From Lethocerus indicus (Eukaryota > Arthropoda > Insecta > Hemiptera > Belostomatidae): 64,000 nt of DNA. The translations under genes were made by a program, and so were the position numbers. How positions within the stretch are numbered: the stretch's first letter is position 1; the number at the start of each line of letters is the position of its first letter. Positions 29,001-42,262 of this stretch are shown here, in pieces. The notes under the pieces were generated by a model. That model was not told the DNA's origin and searched no databases. It was given only the letters and a program-made list of their open reading frames with translations. The DNA is taken from positions 12,903,746 through 12,967,745 of the forward strand of contig JACDQD010000006.1 of NCBI GenBank assembly GCA_019843655.1, written 5' to 3'.

Positions 29001-32000
29001 GTTCCAACTACTTATTTTTACCACAATACTTATTTTGGTACAAAAAATATAATATAGATTTTATTATCAAGTTTAAAAGATAGGTACATAATTTGTAAAT
29101 AGCAGAGTGTAATGGAAACACTAAGGCAAGATTAATTATCAATCGCAATAAATTTATACTTATAGAATACAAAATATTATGTTGTTCTTACACTAGCAAC
29201 TGGTTATTTATCGTTTTAATTTCCATGCTCCAGTGCTTAAAAGATGGAGACCTGCTATTTTACCTAGGAAATTTAGGATGATCCGCATAATTGGATAAGA
29301 ATTAAAATTCAATGAAATATCACAATTCAACATAAATATCTCGTAAACTGAGAGCAGAAAAGTTGGATTGCTTCTAAAAAATAGACCGTGGTAATTGCGT
29401 CTGTTGGAACATCAACAAGTTTGCCTTCGCAACAAGGAGATTATTTCCCTAAACTCCATATTAATGCCTCCCATTATAAACTTTCCTGCTAGAGCACGCT
29501 GAAAGATAACAATAGGTTCAGCTAATGGATGTAAGCCTTAAGTAACAAGGTTGTTGGACCCTACAGTCTTGTTTGAATCAGCGTTTAAAGGGAAGTTTCC
29601 AGTGTAAAAGGCGTCGTGGGTTTAAGTTAATGATCGCGTGGGTGAGCAAAGTCGCTCCTATATTCATCGGAGCCGGACATTGGACTTCTTGATTGTCGCC
29701 CTAACAAATCAGTCCGTCCCCCAACGCGCATTGTAAGCTCAAAGGTCGCGTTCGGCTACAGATTAAATCCTGCAATATTTATAGGGCCGGGGTAACGGGC
29801 CCGTGCCCCGATCCGGTTTGAGAGCGATAAAGCGATTTACTCTTTATCATCATTCTGTTTGATTTTTAAGCCCGGAAGGGGAATATTCATTAGATGACCG
29901 GGCCTATCGGGCCAACCCCCCCCCCCGCTCCACAGCTTGCCCTCTCATGTTTCGGCCCGTTTCAAAAGGGTCAAACAGTCAAATCAAACACACTCCACGT
30001 TTACAGAATATGTTAGTCCATTGCACGATATTAGGCATAAAAAAACCAATCTGGAAAGCAATCAATTCTACCAGTAATAAGGTTAATAGAAGTTATATTA
30101 ATATCAGGGCTATATGCTTTAATTAGTATAGAATGGAATTTAAACAAGAACAGTAGATAATAAACAGTATTGTTAAAACCATAGATCATGATAATACCGT
30201 TCAGTGCAAAATGAGCAGAGTTAAAGCTGGAGTCCCTGCTCATTAACCTCATAGCGTTAATATGAATTCATTTAAATGGATCTATTCTCCTTCCAAGTTT
30301 GTCCACTCTTATCTTACATTGACTCCTTAATGACCCCGGTTTATGACTGCATGTTATAAGTTAGTTATACGATAATACTCAGTGATCCTTCTATTTATTA
30401 TGATCACGTAAAGAAGTTATACAGTTTCTATCGAAATTGGTGGTGTTGATTTTATTGATTTTATTTTCATACATGTATTGAGGCCAGAATATATATTTGG
30501 AAAAATTAACACAATATTGTTGACAGCATTTTTCTTTCATGAGATGTAAATTCTTTCTATTTATACTGTAAATTCTTCAAATTTTTTTTTCAAAGATAGG
30601 AAACATGTTCATCGCACCCTCAAACTCACTTTAATTAAATTGGAGGAATATTCGTCGGCGCCACTCAATAAATTGTATCCACTTTTCCAGAGTATCCCTA
30701 CAAACGGCCTCCGGAAATGAACTCTCTTCCCTCTTCTCAACCCCGCGCTCGTTTATTACTATTTCACAAATGAACCTTTCCTCGCGCTGATTCGTCCAAA
30801 AAGTGGGAGGGATCCGAGTATTTAAATATTTGATCAGCGTAAAGTTTTATATTTATCGAGTTTAATCAGAAGGCCCGAGGTGGGGCCCTCGAGGGCCTTG
30901 TTTATGAGTCGTCTTGTCGCGGATCTCTCGGCGCTTTTACGGCCAAATTCTCTGAAGCCCCCGTACGAATTTGATGATTGCTAATCGAAAGATCAAAAGA
31001 TAATTCCCAGTGTTTACAGGAATGTAGAAATTTTAAAACTGTTTAGCAGTAAAATCGATCTTGAGCGCTGACTCGTTTCCGTTTACTAGTCGCACAATGA
31101 TCACAGCTTTTTGAATGGATAAAGTACACAGTAAAAATTACATGACGTGCGATTTCCTGCCTCCGCTCGCTAATTTGATTCCAAACTGGATCTGTTTCGT
31201 TACTTACTTGTTGCTCGACCTCGAGGACTTTCATGCAAGGATGTGTATACTTATACTAACGACTGTAATGTAACACAGACGAAAGGAGATTGATAGACAC
31301 AAGAAGTTTCTGTAACAATCTTGTGTGGATGTACACTTGGAAATGTTGCGGGTCGGCCTTCCCCAATGATTATAGAATAAAGGTTGTAAATCGCCTAAAC
31401 GTGCTGTACATTTCCAGAAGGCAGAGATAATAAAATAATAAATGAAATTTAGCCCTTACCCTTCAAAGATATTTTCCTGTTAGATTAAATATTCCGGCAT
31501 GCAGAAAGGTTGAAATATATGTACCGGAATTGGTTAAAGGAGTGTCTATGACGATGCCACAATATATGAAAGAGAGCCCATACACAAAAGGCGTCAGTGT
31601 TGGACGTGTGCCACGTGCTGGTGGTTCTAGTCACCTGAAGCCTTAGCCGCACAATAGGGAAGAATTGATAATGTACCCACAGAAGGTCTGATACAGTATT
31701 TTAGTATTCTATGACTGAAATATGTAAATAGTTACTAACTTCTTGACCGCACAATCTATATAACCAACCGTTAGTTATCGAAAAATGGAATAATCACATA
31801 GTTGAAAATTCACAAACAGAATGTAAATAAATACTAATTTATCTACGAAATTCTGCCGAACGGAAGAAATGATTATAACTCGAAATTATATCGAAGACGG
31901 TGTTATAACTTCGAAGTAAATAAGTAAATCCCTGAAAATATAAAGAACACTATAAGAAGGAAGAAACACTGAAATATTTAATACAAAAACAAAACCCACA

Positions 32001-32658
32001 TCAATATTCACATAAATTGAAAACACCATTAATTCCAAATAAGTAGTATTATCTCATAATTTCTAGGTTGTCATGAAACCTAATTGAATAGGGGTTCTGA
32101 AGACCTTGCGCTATTTATCAGTTTACATTTAAATTCGGTTAATTACTCATAAATCAAACCCACTCCTGAGATACTGGCCTGAATATCCAGTCAAAAAAGG
32201 GAGTTGCGTCCTCCACCGCAATAGGGTTAAAAAAAAAAAGAGAAGTGTCCCGCGAATATTTCACTCGAGTGTCCGCAGAAATGAAGATTTATGCGGCGCA
32301 GAAATTTAAACGAATTCTTGCGAAAATTAAATTCCCTCCGCTCCTCCTGCGGGCGGCGAAACCTCGCCCGGATAATAATTTGGCCGTTCGACGGATTATT
32401 CTTGAATCGTGTGTACCGCATCTTCCGCCTTCCAGATTCATGCCGGATTGCAGGGCTGTTGTTCTACCGGGAGCCAGTTGTAATAATTAATTTGTAATTT
32501 TCATCGCGGTTGCTTCTAATTGATTAAATTGGGACGTTATTTCGGATAAAACACAAGAGACATAACAACCTCCATTGATCATGTGTAGCGACCGTGCAAA
32601 CAGGATGCCCCACAAGCATCACCGTAAATTCTATAGTTACTCACCACCATACTAACAG
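26031..32658. other. GC-rich blocks (26.0-28.7 kb), then AT-rich DNA
   Basis: No gene seen. Blocks at 26,040-26,430, 27,230-27,550 and 28,010-28,690 are CpG-rich, with G runs of 10 at 26,293-26,302 and 11 at 26,404-26,414 and a GGGCCCCGGGCCC inverted repeat at 28,457-28,469. A smaller block at 29,790-29,960 has 11 C at 29,936-29,946. From 28,700 to 29,780 and from 29,970 to 32,200 the DNA is AT-rich and featureless, apart from the palindrome at 30,884. Confidence 0.6.
30884..30897. repeat. 14-base perfect palindrome
   Basis: GGCCCTCGAGGGCC is its own reverse complement. The right half is followed by TT and an AAGGCCC lies just upstream at 30,870-30,876, so a second, wider pairing with GGGCCTT is possible. 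Confidence 0.75.
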
Positions 32659-33150
32659 CTACTGAAGATGGTAAGTATCTGAAACCGGTCTAGCAACAGG
32701 AGAAGATGGAGGAAACTGCAGTAAATGCGGGACGAATGCTAGAGTAGGCATCCGCAATTCCCCGGGCCGTGTACAAACTACGCGTGTTTGTAGGAACGGC
32801 CGTGCGGGGCGGGTGACCGGGACCACAATCGAGACTTCGTTGAGGGCCCCGAGAGTCATTTGCATTTGGGGCACACGGCAATCGATATGGGCGGCCGGTG
32901 TCACGGTCTGCGGGACGGTTGTTTTCGGCTGTCCGCCTGTGAGAAGAGCACTAGGCCCGTGCCCCGCGCTAATGGGGCCAATACCCGTACCCGTAATCGG
33001 ACGTCGATGGGTACGCACGCAGGGTATGTACCCTTTCCCGCCCATTCGGGAATCCATTAAAACGCCCACACGACAAGGAATCGTTAATGACGCCACCGGC
33101 CCCTGAAGCAATGTCCAAACTTCGGCATCGATCCTTTGCCCCAGCTCCAT
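32659..33150 (-). other. Unassigned 163-codon open frame in a GC-rich block
   Basis: It starts with an ATG at 33,148-33,150 and stays open for 163 codons. The product is rich in Pro, Val, Thr and Arg (for example PQTVTPAAHIDCRVPQ), with no signal peptide, no membrane segment and no motif I can assign. The opposite strand is also open in two frames over the same stretch (32,813-33,106 and 32,860-33,060). That is what a stop-poor GC-rich block would give, so coding is doubtful. A short GGGTAC / GTACCC inverted repeat lies at 33,009-33,033. Confidence 0.12.
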
Positions 33151-36100
33151 TTTTCATTCGGGGCGTTGATTATATTTCTTTCGTGCGACGTTTGAAATGT
33201 TTCCCCCGTATTTGCGGGAAATAATTTTATACGCATTCGACAGTGACAGAACAATGACAGGCCAGTGACAGTGCCGATGAATTCTCCATTTGATATCCTA
33301 AAAAATATTACCGACGGTGGAGGGAATGTGAAACCAATCCTAACTTAGAACCTAATGAGCAAACGGTCATGATTTGATAATATTTGCAATCGCACGAATA
33401 ATACTCTTTCAATTAACTAAAGAAATATTAGTAAAAAATGTGGTTCTACTAAGAAACCCTAAAGAGTTAGCAGCAATTAAATATAATTAAACGATACTGC
33501 AATTCGTTTGTCAGACAAAAAGACAGGCGTTATAATTACTTAGACTAATACTTTATTAAACATGATTATATTTGCTTCTTGCGTTTGTAATTTTCAACTA
33601 TATATTCGGCACAGTAGTAATAAGAATTTCGTCAGTAGCAATGTAGTAACAATCATAACCGTATACTTCATTGGCAGCAGTCATTTAACCTCAATAAGCT
33701 AAATTTTTTGAATCGGAACGAAGTTATAAAAATATATTTATATATATGATTGGATTTTGTTCACTTGTAAGGCACGCGATAATTACTAAAAATATTAAAC
33801 TAATGAAAAGCTATTTCACCCAGCTGTAACAACTAATTTGTCAGGCTAGAGCATGAACATTAATTGATTTCAGCGTTTGCTAGTCCTATTTAATTATCGT
33901 AAGGACTTTTTGATGAATTATATTGAACGGTTAAACGAACCGACCGCACCGGTCGGTTTGGGAAGTGTAAATAAATCATTTTTTCCCGGAGAAGCGACAT
34001 AACAGCCGGTTCGTTCAATATTTTCAAATCCGACAAAATTGAATTACGGTCTCCGGATCCCCAAAATAACTCTTCTGCCTTATCAGGTTTTGTTTCAATG
34101 TAAAATTCAGTCCTCATATTCCGGTCAGAATATTTGATTTGGGAGGCAACCGACAATTTTCAATCGTTGGAGTGATTTTTTTTATTGGAAATTTATTTTT
34201 TCTATATATATTAATAAATATATTCATTCGAATCGTTCAAATAGTTTTTTCGTTGGTTGATAAATTCCATCCAACGCTGTTCTCATCAAAAACATATTGT
34301 TTTCTTCTAGAATATTTAGTAAGATATTGATATGGTAATATATGAATTCAACACAGAGTTCAACACATTTTAAACCTGAGTACCTGTCCGGAAATTGATT
34401 TAAGTCGCAGGTGATTATTATGACTTATCAAAAATACAAATGCCACTCGGGAGTCCAATCGACGACGTACTCTACGGGATTGAAGTCAGAAAACTGGCAA
34501 ACAAATAGGACTGAAAGTTGAACTATGCGAATAAGGCAAATCGACCGAAAGTAGGCGAAAAAAAATTGTGAAGGGAAGGGCACCAAAAAATTATCGGACC
34601 TGGCATGAGCCCGGACTTTGATAAAAGTGGGCCCGCTACCGAAGTTCGCCCCTTTGAAATACTGAATTAGCGACCACTGAAAACACACCCTGGTGCCGCC
34701 AACCCCGCCCCCCTCAGCGGATCGGGTTTTTAATTAGAGCCCATTAACAAATGAACGAAAATAGAGGGTTGAGAGCGTTGAAACCCCCCCAGTTTTTGGG
34801 GAAGAGTCCGGCGCAAACAACTTCATCCCCCGTCCCGCCCATCGCAAATCCATTTTAGTACCCCCATAACGATTCGAGGGCAATAATGTCCCCACCGCGA
34901 TCAGTAAGTAATTGTTACTTTTTATTTTTTTTTCATTCCATTCCGTTTTGTCAATTAAATGTATTGGACCAGCATCCGGAATGGCGATAATTGGAACGCG
35001 GTTTATAAATAAAAAAAAACCTTGTGCACCGACAAAATGTATATTTTAATCAACCGGACGGTAAATATTCTGTGGCTATTAATTAAATAAATTATCACGA
35101 AACAAAGACCGCAAGTCATAATGGCATAAAATCGGTGTGAAATATTGTTTTGTTTAAATATGTGGTATTTCATTAGGAATACATGAGTCTACGCATATTT
35201 TTCATTAAATGTCTGGGCATAATGACAGATTTATCTACACTTATAGGCATGTATCGCTTAAAATACAATCAATAATGCTAGTTAGTTGGGTTAAATATTC
35301 TTCGCAAATTTTTAAATAATCTTAAAACTATAAAAACGTTATATATTATGGGCTAATTAACTGACCAGAAATATTCTGTGGAATTTCCAAAGTTTTGAAT
35401 GTTGTACTGCGGTGTCACGGCAATGATATTTTGTGGGTGATATCGGATCTATCAGCATTCATCAATGTCACACCAGACCCCGGGTCTTTCAGTGGACTAA
35501 AACTCACTCGCGTCTGAACAGGCATAACTCTCCTGCTCCAAACTAAACGTATCCTGAATGAAATTCCGGTGTTAACTTTTTAGGCCGATATAGGTTAAAA
35601 TAGCATGATATAGTTTAAAAAAAATCAAGTTTCGCAATTTGTTTTTTAACGTATAAGTATCTAAACAGACTTTTCCTTTAGCCAATATTTGGCAAGACTA
35701 AATTATCTAAAATATTATAAATAAAATAATACAAGTAATTCGTGTCAATTTATTTTATAGTTCGAAACTTTCCTGTCACAGAAAATCTCGAAAATAGTGT
35801 AACTCAATATTGGGTACTACAGGAGGTGTATTTCAAAAAAAAAGAAATGCTCAGTTGGAAATTGGATCGCCGCCAATTTGAATGGGTTCAACTTCCATGA
35901 CAAAATAAAGTTACTGATAGTTTCGTATAAAAAAATTAAAGTTATTGTAATTCCCTTCAAGAGTAGACTTGGAGTTCTACATAATTTACCGGAGAGGATA
36001 TTGTGCATTTAAAGTGAGTGAAAGTGTGTGGCTAGGGAGGAGGCCTTTTGTGAGCGGATAGCCCCAAAAGCCCCACAGTCTTGATCGATGTCCCTTCCCT

Positions 36101-36402
36101 TCCCTTCCAACTTTATACCCCTGTAAAACGCTATCGGGACCAACTTTCTTTTATACCAATCGATAGCTATATTTGCGGCTCCCAGGTGGATGGAAGAAAA
36201 CTAGCAGAAATTCCTTCAGATACTCCGCCGAGCATTCTCGCTTGACTATAGATTAATTGATTTCAATATTGTACTTGTATGAACTTTCGAACTTTTTAAA
36301 ACGCTCAAAGTCCTGTTTTAAAATGCTCAAATTCAGAAAATAAATAACGATCTAGAACATGAAATTTAAATCAACGTTTCCACAACAAAGGGGTTGAAAA
36401 TA

Positions 36403-36405
<3 letters not shown>
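33151..36405. other. AT-rich non-coding stretch
   Basis: No gene seen beyond the nested inverted repeats at 33,920-34,021. An 88-codon minus-strand open frame (33,890-34,156) overlaps those repeats and has no recognisable domain. A moderately GC-rich patch lies at about 34,610-34,880. The rest is AT-rich unique sequence. Confidence 0.6.
33920..34021. repeat. Nested inverted repeats
   Basis: An inner hairpin, AACCGACCG / CAC / CGGTCGGTT, lies at 33,938-33,958 (9-bp perfect stem, extendable by a G-T wobble and a C-G pair). An outer pair, ATATTGAACG at 33,920-33,929 and CGTTCAATAT at 34,012-34,021, is a perfect 10-bp match 82 bases apart. The right arm also carries CGGTTCG, the complement of CGAACCG at the base of the inner stem. 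The arrangement recalls a small fold-back or MITE-like element, but no target-site duplication is evident. Confidence 0.6.
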
Positions 36406-36473
<68 letters not shown>

Positions 36474-36480
36474 AATATAA
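36406..36480. repeat. AT microsatellite, about 25 pure units
   Basis: A pure AT run covers 36,411-36,460. It is flanked by ACATAC on the left and by ACATATACAT and AAATATAA on the right, so the whole block is a degenerate TA/ACAT repeat with a perfect centre. The pure run is self-complementary and is likely to be length-variable. Confidence 0.95.
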
Positions 36481-36636
36481 AATACATTAAAAGATTTGCA
36501 ATTTTTGCAATTGCGTACTGTTCACTTATTAATTTTTATCTCAGCACCGGCAACTGCGGTTTAGAAATAAAGGTGAAAAAATAAATTTTATGTTGTCATT
36601 ATAACATTTTTAATTAATCGAACAAATTATTGATAG

Positions 36637-37488
36637 TCGTTATATGAAACACAAATTCTATATTGCATTTGCTTCGTTACCTTCGGAAATAGTAGAATGT
36701 ACTGGCTTAGTTACGTATTGTGTTTCCCAGAAAAATGTTATTGCCGTATCGATTCTAAACCGGAATTAAATGAAATTTTCCCCCATCCGAAAGCTCTCCA
36801 AATGGATGGTATTCTTTTCACTTATTTGGCTGAAAATTGGAGGATTTTTATTCCAAGATTAATGGCGATGGGATGGAGCGAGATCGATCGATAATGATTA
36901 TATCGTAAGTTATAAAAACAATCCGTTCACTCACTCTCTCGCTCTCTGAAAGGCGGATATTTAGGGGATACTATGAAGCGAAACGGATTTATTACTTTTT
37001 TGTTATTATTTTTACTTTCTCGCAAAGGGATGAAAAAAGGGGTAGTAGATGGCATGCGGGGGAGGGGGGAGGTGGAGAAAAAAAGCTTTTTTCATTACAT
37101 TGAAATAGCGAACTTCAAACGAAACACGTATATTCCGTTGTTCGTTATCTCAATGCAGGATCTCTACTGTGATTTTTGCCCGTCCCGGGGATTACAGCGT
37201 TTGAAAAAATCGACGGGTGTTTTGAGTATAAAGACTTTCCTTAATTTCCTTTCGATATCCTATGTTAATCATTTAATTCGGTCGGACCCTTTAATTACTT
37301 ATTTAATAATTTATTTACTGCGGTTTGGTAATCAGTTGCCGATGACGGATTGTTTTACAAGATCAGAAAACGAACAACGAAATAGTAAATATTACTATTA
37401 TTATTCAATATGGAACTTCCTGCAACGTGAAGATGCTTATGAGTTGAAAATCAATATAATTCTACGATATAATTTTACAAGTCTATAA
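36637..37488 (+). other. Two unassigned open frames in the same reading frame
   Basis: The first frame is open from a TAG at 36,634 to a TAA at 36,892-36,894 (85 codons, 65 from the first ATG at 36,697). It contains CYCRIDSKPELNEIFPHPK and ILFTYLAENWRIFIP. Three stops (TAA, TGA, TAA) then fall within 27 bases. The same frame is open again from 36,919, with an ATG at 36,973, to 37,488. That gives 171 codons, the longest open stretch in the window, beginning with a hydrophobic segment (FITFLLLFLLS) that could pass for a signal or membrane segment. I recognise no domain in either part. The region is AT-rich and carries no clear exon structure, although GTAAGT follows the first stop at 36,905. 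It could be a broken gene, an old exon or chance. Confidence 0.15.
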
Positions 37489-40142
37489 AATACGTGACTG
37501 TCTCTCGCTTGGTTCAGCACGCGGATTACGCCTGCAGTGCAGAATCGGAATATTGGGAGCATGCGCTAGGTTATATATATAGCCCGTTGTGCGTGGAAGA
37601 ATGGGTAGAACTTATCCGACAGATTGGAATGAGGAATATATTCGAGCACAACAGTGACTCCTTTTACTGAAGAGAGTAGAAAACTTTGAAGGGCCGTATA
37701 TTTTCCTGGATACTTCCCTGAAATTTTTAATCTGTGGATGAATCGACCGTCGGGGGTGTTTTGCATCCTTTATTCTTTATGTTTTGCAATATTTTCTTGA
37801 GGTTTATCCTTTTGAAAACTATCTTCGGTTCACATTGCTTGCCAATTCATCCCGAATGAACTGATGAAATTATAAATTACTTACCTAATGAAGAGTACTA
37901 TCTATCTGTCATATTATTGCGGTCTGAATGACATTATTTCTAACATTCTTTCAACGCGTGAACTCATGCGATTCCAAATATTCCGATAGTCACGGGCAGC
38001 GCTGATCGCTATTTGCCGGCAATTGTCCCACCGAAATTCGGACCGAGGTTGAGAGTATGTCATTAACAATTCATCTCTACTACTGTATTATTATTTTCTT
38101 TATCCTCCATTATTTTCAACCGGATTTCGCCAAAGTCCGGAAAATAACCCACGGCCCACGTCAATCCTCTATCGTCGCGTGTCGCTGCACGTGTGTACGA
38201 TTCGTCGAACGATTTCAACCCGCCCTTTGTAATTGTTCGTATGTGCCCTGGATACCGACTGTAATATTGTACCGAGCTGCATTGGTTAGCGGTCGGTGGC
38301 CGTGAGGAGCCCCTAATTGAAATCCGTAATCGCTGCGACCACGCCAGGATAGAAGGACGAAATTGCCCGGTTCTATATTCAGAAAAATGCTCCCGGTAAA
38401 TTTCCCTTTGTTCCACGAGCTATCGGATCGGTTTCAGCAGTACTGGACATTCACTGAAGGTCGAATCCGTGTTCGGAGACTCTGACCTACCGCTGGAATG
38501 TGATCCAGGGAAAACATGGTTAAAATTGATGCGCGTTAATGAAAAAATAATTTTTCCATTAATTTACGGTATGTCTTAATGTGTTCGATTTCATTTTTTG
38601 TTAGAAAAAAACGATATTCCAAATACTTGCAGACCACCAAAAAGGTTCGTTAACGCTACCGATCGTTTGTTTCCACTCTCTAATTCGGTCTTGGGCAAGA
38701 CCGGTTGCTGCTTCTTCCCCATATTAAGTAGCATTCTGTGTTGCTGTCAAGTGGCAGTATTAACCGGGTTCACTGCCGGAAGCCAATATGCCTAAGTTCA
38801 AGTTCTTCACTAATCAATTGATGGAACGCATTAGTGTTCTTAATTAGAAGACGGCGGGAAGGTGAAAAGCGGTCACGCTTTTGCCCCAATAAGCGAATGA
38901 AGACAGAAGACGGCAAGTATGAGAGCCCGAAGTATTTATATTTTTAAAAGAAATATGTATTTCATCTGCATGTAGATATGTGTGAATAAGTTAGGATGCT
39001 GAACTATTATCATAATTATTATATTTTCAGACTTATTCAATATCAAAAACCATTTTGAACATACCCTGCATTATATAAAATTAGAGAAATATATTCCTCC
39101 GTCGACATTTAACATTTAAATTAGTTAAAATATAGAGAAAGGACAATGCCAACATGAAAATCGAATGTAACAGACATCAGCGATGAATGGATAAGCTTCT
39201 AACCAATTTGAAACAACGATAAGAGTAATTTTTTTGAAAGGTGGTTTGAAGTGTTATGATCCAATAATAATTTAAATGTCAGGCGCACAATAACAATTTT
39301 AGTCAGTCAATTTCAATTGAAAGTGGCTGGCGATCCATACCGCCGGCGTCCTTTCACTCCCTAGATAAAACGGCACACGGTATTCGGGGACAAATCGGGA
39401 GTTATCTCTGTTCTTTTGTTCCACAATCTGCCGAATTTCCAAACCGTCCGAGTCCCATTGGAGTGGCCATGCGATGTAAAGCCGAAAAGTTCGACTCACC
39501 GAAAATTCACCCGAAACCTACACATATCGATCAGATCTGATCGGTTGATTAAAAGCCTTTCAAAATTGGTGACGACGTGAAAGTTCTGTCAAATAGGGAA
39601 AATTCGTAACTTTAAACATTCCAAAAGGGATAAATTCTGAAATAATAAGTGATTGAATCGATACAAAACTTATGACAATGGCCCTTATAGTGAGATATAC
39701 ACAAAAATATTCATGTTATGACTATTGACCACCACTGAGATATGCTGCCAATATTCATAAATATCCATGTTTACCATGTATCGCGTTAATATCGTAAGTT
39801 TTCTTAACGACTGCATAATCCAGAATGTCAATTAATAATATTCAGTAAATCAGGATGAAACGAATTGCTGACTGTAGACTGAATTTATTCGAAAAAAACT
39901 CTCCGATCCACTATCCTATATTTGTTTTCTCCCCCGTGTCCATATATCCGCAAACATTTCACATTACTCAGGATTGAACGCGTTTCAATCGATACATCGT
40001 AGGTACGAAAATTATAATGGATGTTATTTTTGTACGGCGAAGAAGCTGTATCGTATATTGAATACTTGCCCCGACTCGAAAAATGCCCTCTGCCCTCCCG
40101 TTTCCCAACGAATCCTGGCAAGGGGCGGCATTCAAATAATTC

Positions 40143-40161
40143 ATATATATATATATATATA
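40143..40161. repeat. Short AT microsatellite
   Basis: Nine AT units in a row, next to a GC-rich block that starts at about 40,165. Confidence 0.9.
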
Positions 40162-42202
40162 GCGCACGTGTCGCAGATAAATTCGGCGGTCGAGGAGCAC
40201 TTTTCGACTATAAACGGGGAGACCGGGCCCGGATCCTAAGTTTCTACTCGGGGGATGTAAACAAAGCAGTTAGTCAAGGGGTGAAGAGGAGGAGGAGGAG
40301 GGAGAGAAGGGGACCGGTGCGCGGACAGACTACCCCTGGATTTCGGCCCACCGCATTTGTTTCGGTCAACGGCTTTTAAGGTCCCGGTGACGACCTCAGG
40401 AAAATTGCGCCCCCTCTCAGAAGGTCAGTTACATACAAAATAGTTCTTAATCTGCATCGGTTGGAGATGGACGTTAAACGCAGAGAGAATCGAATTTTTC
40501 CAGATTCAAAGTAGAGTAATTCAAAATTCTAATTGTATCGACTCATGGATAATATTAAATTTTCCGATTTTCAATTAGTCCTATACCCGTCGAGGTCGAG
40601 GTCGCGGTAGTCGGTCTCAAAAATTGGTATTGAATCTTTCCGAGAGAACATGGGGGGGGCCTCATTCCCTGTCGATGCAAGTTGTAAAGGGTCCTCCCCC
40701 CCACCGGCACACTAATCGCATTATATCGGGAATGGGGTGAGAAAAGTTTCGCTTTAATTAATTGAAGTTTTAATAACACTTGTTGGCCTGAGCGCTCACT
40801 CCAACTGCCAGGGGTGGGAGTACCCCATTAATGAACTCCACAGAACCAACTGCCGGCAAATTCGGTCTCGCGCCAAAACGGAGGGTTCAAAGTAAATAAC
40901 CGTCGAACATGGACAAATTAAAATTATTTCGATAGTCGGCCGAGAAATATATAATTACACAAAGCGATCATTTTGTATGTACACGTACGGAAATTTGAAT
41001 TTGTATAGCTACTGTTTAGAGAGGGATGCCGCGCTGAAAGTTTCGAGAAGACTATAAATAGTTTATCGGACTTCATCGTGGGTTGGTGTACTCTTTAGAA
41101 TTGGTCTGATTTCTGAAATACAGATATTTCGCGAGACTAATTCCTCCTGTTTTATAGCCTGTACTGTTTTACGATTTTGAACACATTTTTTAGTATCTCA
41201 GGGGAGAATCAAGATATTCCGTTTGGCAATTCAGTAAGCGGGAATGGTATATATATTATATGGGGTAAAGAACGGAGGATTGAAGGGACGTCTGATAGGA
41301 CAGTCGACGGTACTTATTGGATTGCAGAATTATTTACATTAACTAAATCTTTCTGACAGTGAGGAAGGTACTGAATATACTATAGATACACCCGTACTGG
41401 ACATCGAATCAAATGATTTGTTGCTGTCTAGTATCAGTATAGTCAAAATACCACGGTTCGCTCACTCCACTATGGTTCTAACGACCGTCGTCATATGAAC
41501 ATCCATCGAATAATGGATATGATAACCGAATTGGGTTCCGGGAATAATTTTGCGGGGATCCGAAGCTCGGAGAGACTAATTTTCTCGTTACTGGAAAATA
41601 ACTGTACGATCAAATTAAATGTCAGTTGAAGGCCTCCATTCCATCAATTTCAGGGACTGTAGGGTTATTTTGTATAAATATCCATTGGTGGCCACACCTG
41701 ATTCGATTTTAAATTCGAGGAATAAATCATAAATAAGAAGGGAAAAATAAAAAGAAGGCCAATTTTTGGCCTCCAGTCACCATATCCCGGAGACAATTGG
41801 CAAACGTCTCAAACGTAAATTTCATAAATATTCTCTCCACGCCAGAATTTAACAAATTTCCACAGAGTTTTAAGGGGAGAACAGAATAAACTCTACATTC
41901 ATAAAATGTATTTTGTATTAAATTTGGGGCAGAAATGTTAACCTGATAAAATACGTTTTACGAAAGCCCGGTTGAATCAATCGAAGGGGAGGGGGGCGGG
42001 GGTTTGCCTCAATTTCCTTTCTCCCCTTAAAAGAACCGCCCGCGGCACCACCTAGGGCTCTGACCCTTCATATTTCTTTCCCTTCTTACAATGCCTGTGT
42101 GTATGTGGGAGTGCCAGAGTGAGTGATTGGTTTTTGCATTATTCGGCGTTTTCCGATCCGCCACTTCCAAGTTATACTCGAATTCCGTTTACGGAAATAC
42201 GA

Positions 42203-42262
42203 TACGTATATATATTTATTTATTTATGTATATATACATACATATACATATACATGCATATA
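42203..42262. repeat. Degenerate TA / TTTA / ACAT simple repeat
   Basis: Consecutive short runs of TATATATA, TTTATTTATTTATG, TATATACATACATATACATA and CATGCATATAC. No unit continues perfectly, so this is an aged or compound microsatellite. Confidence 0.8.

Noticed and set aside
33768..33778. TAAGGCACGCG, identical to the first 11 bases of the conserved animal miR-124
   Set aside because: The next bases (ATAATTAC) do not continue the mature sequence, and no complementary arm lies upstream or downstream to make a precursor hairpin. With many microRNAs scanned by eye, an 11-base match is plausible by chance.
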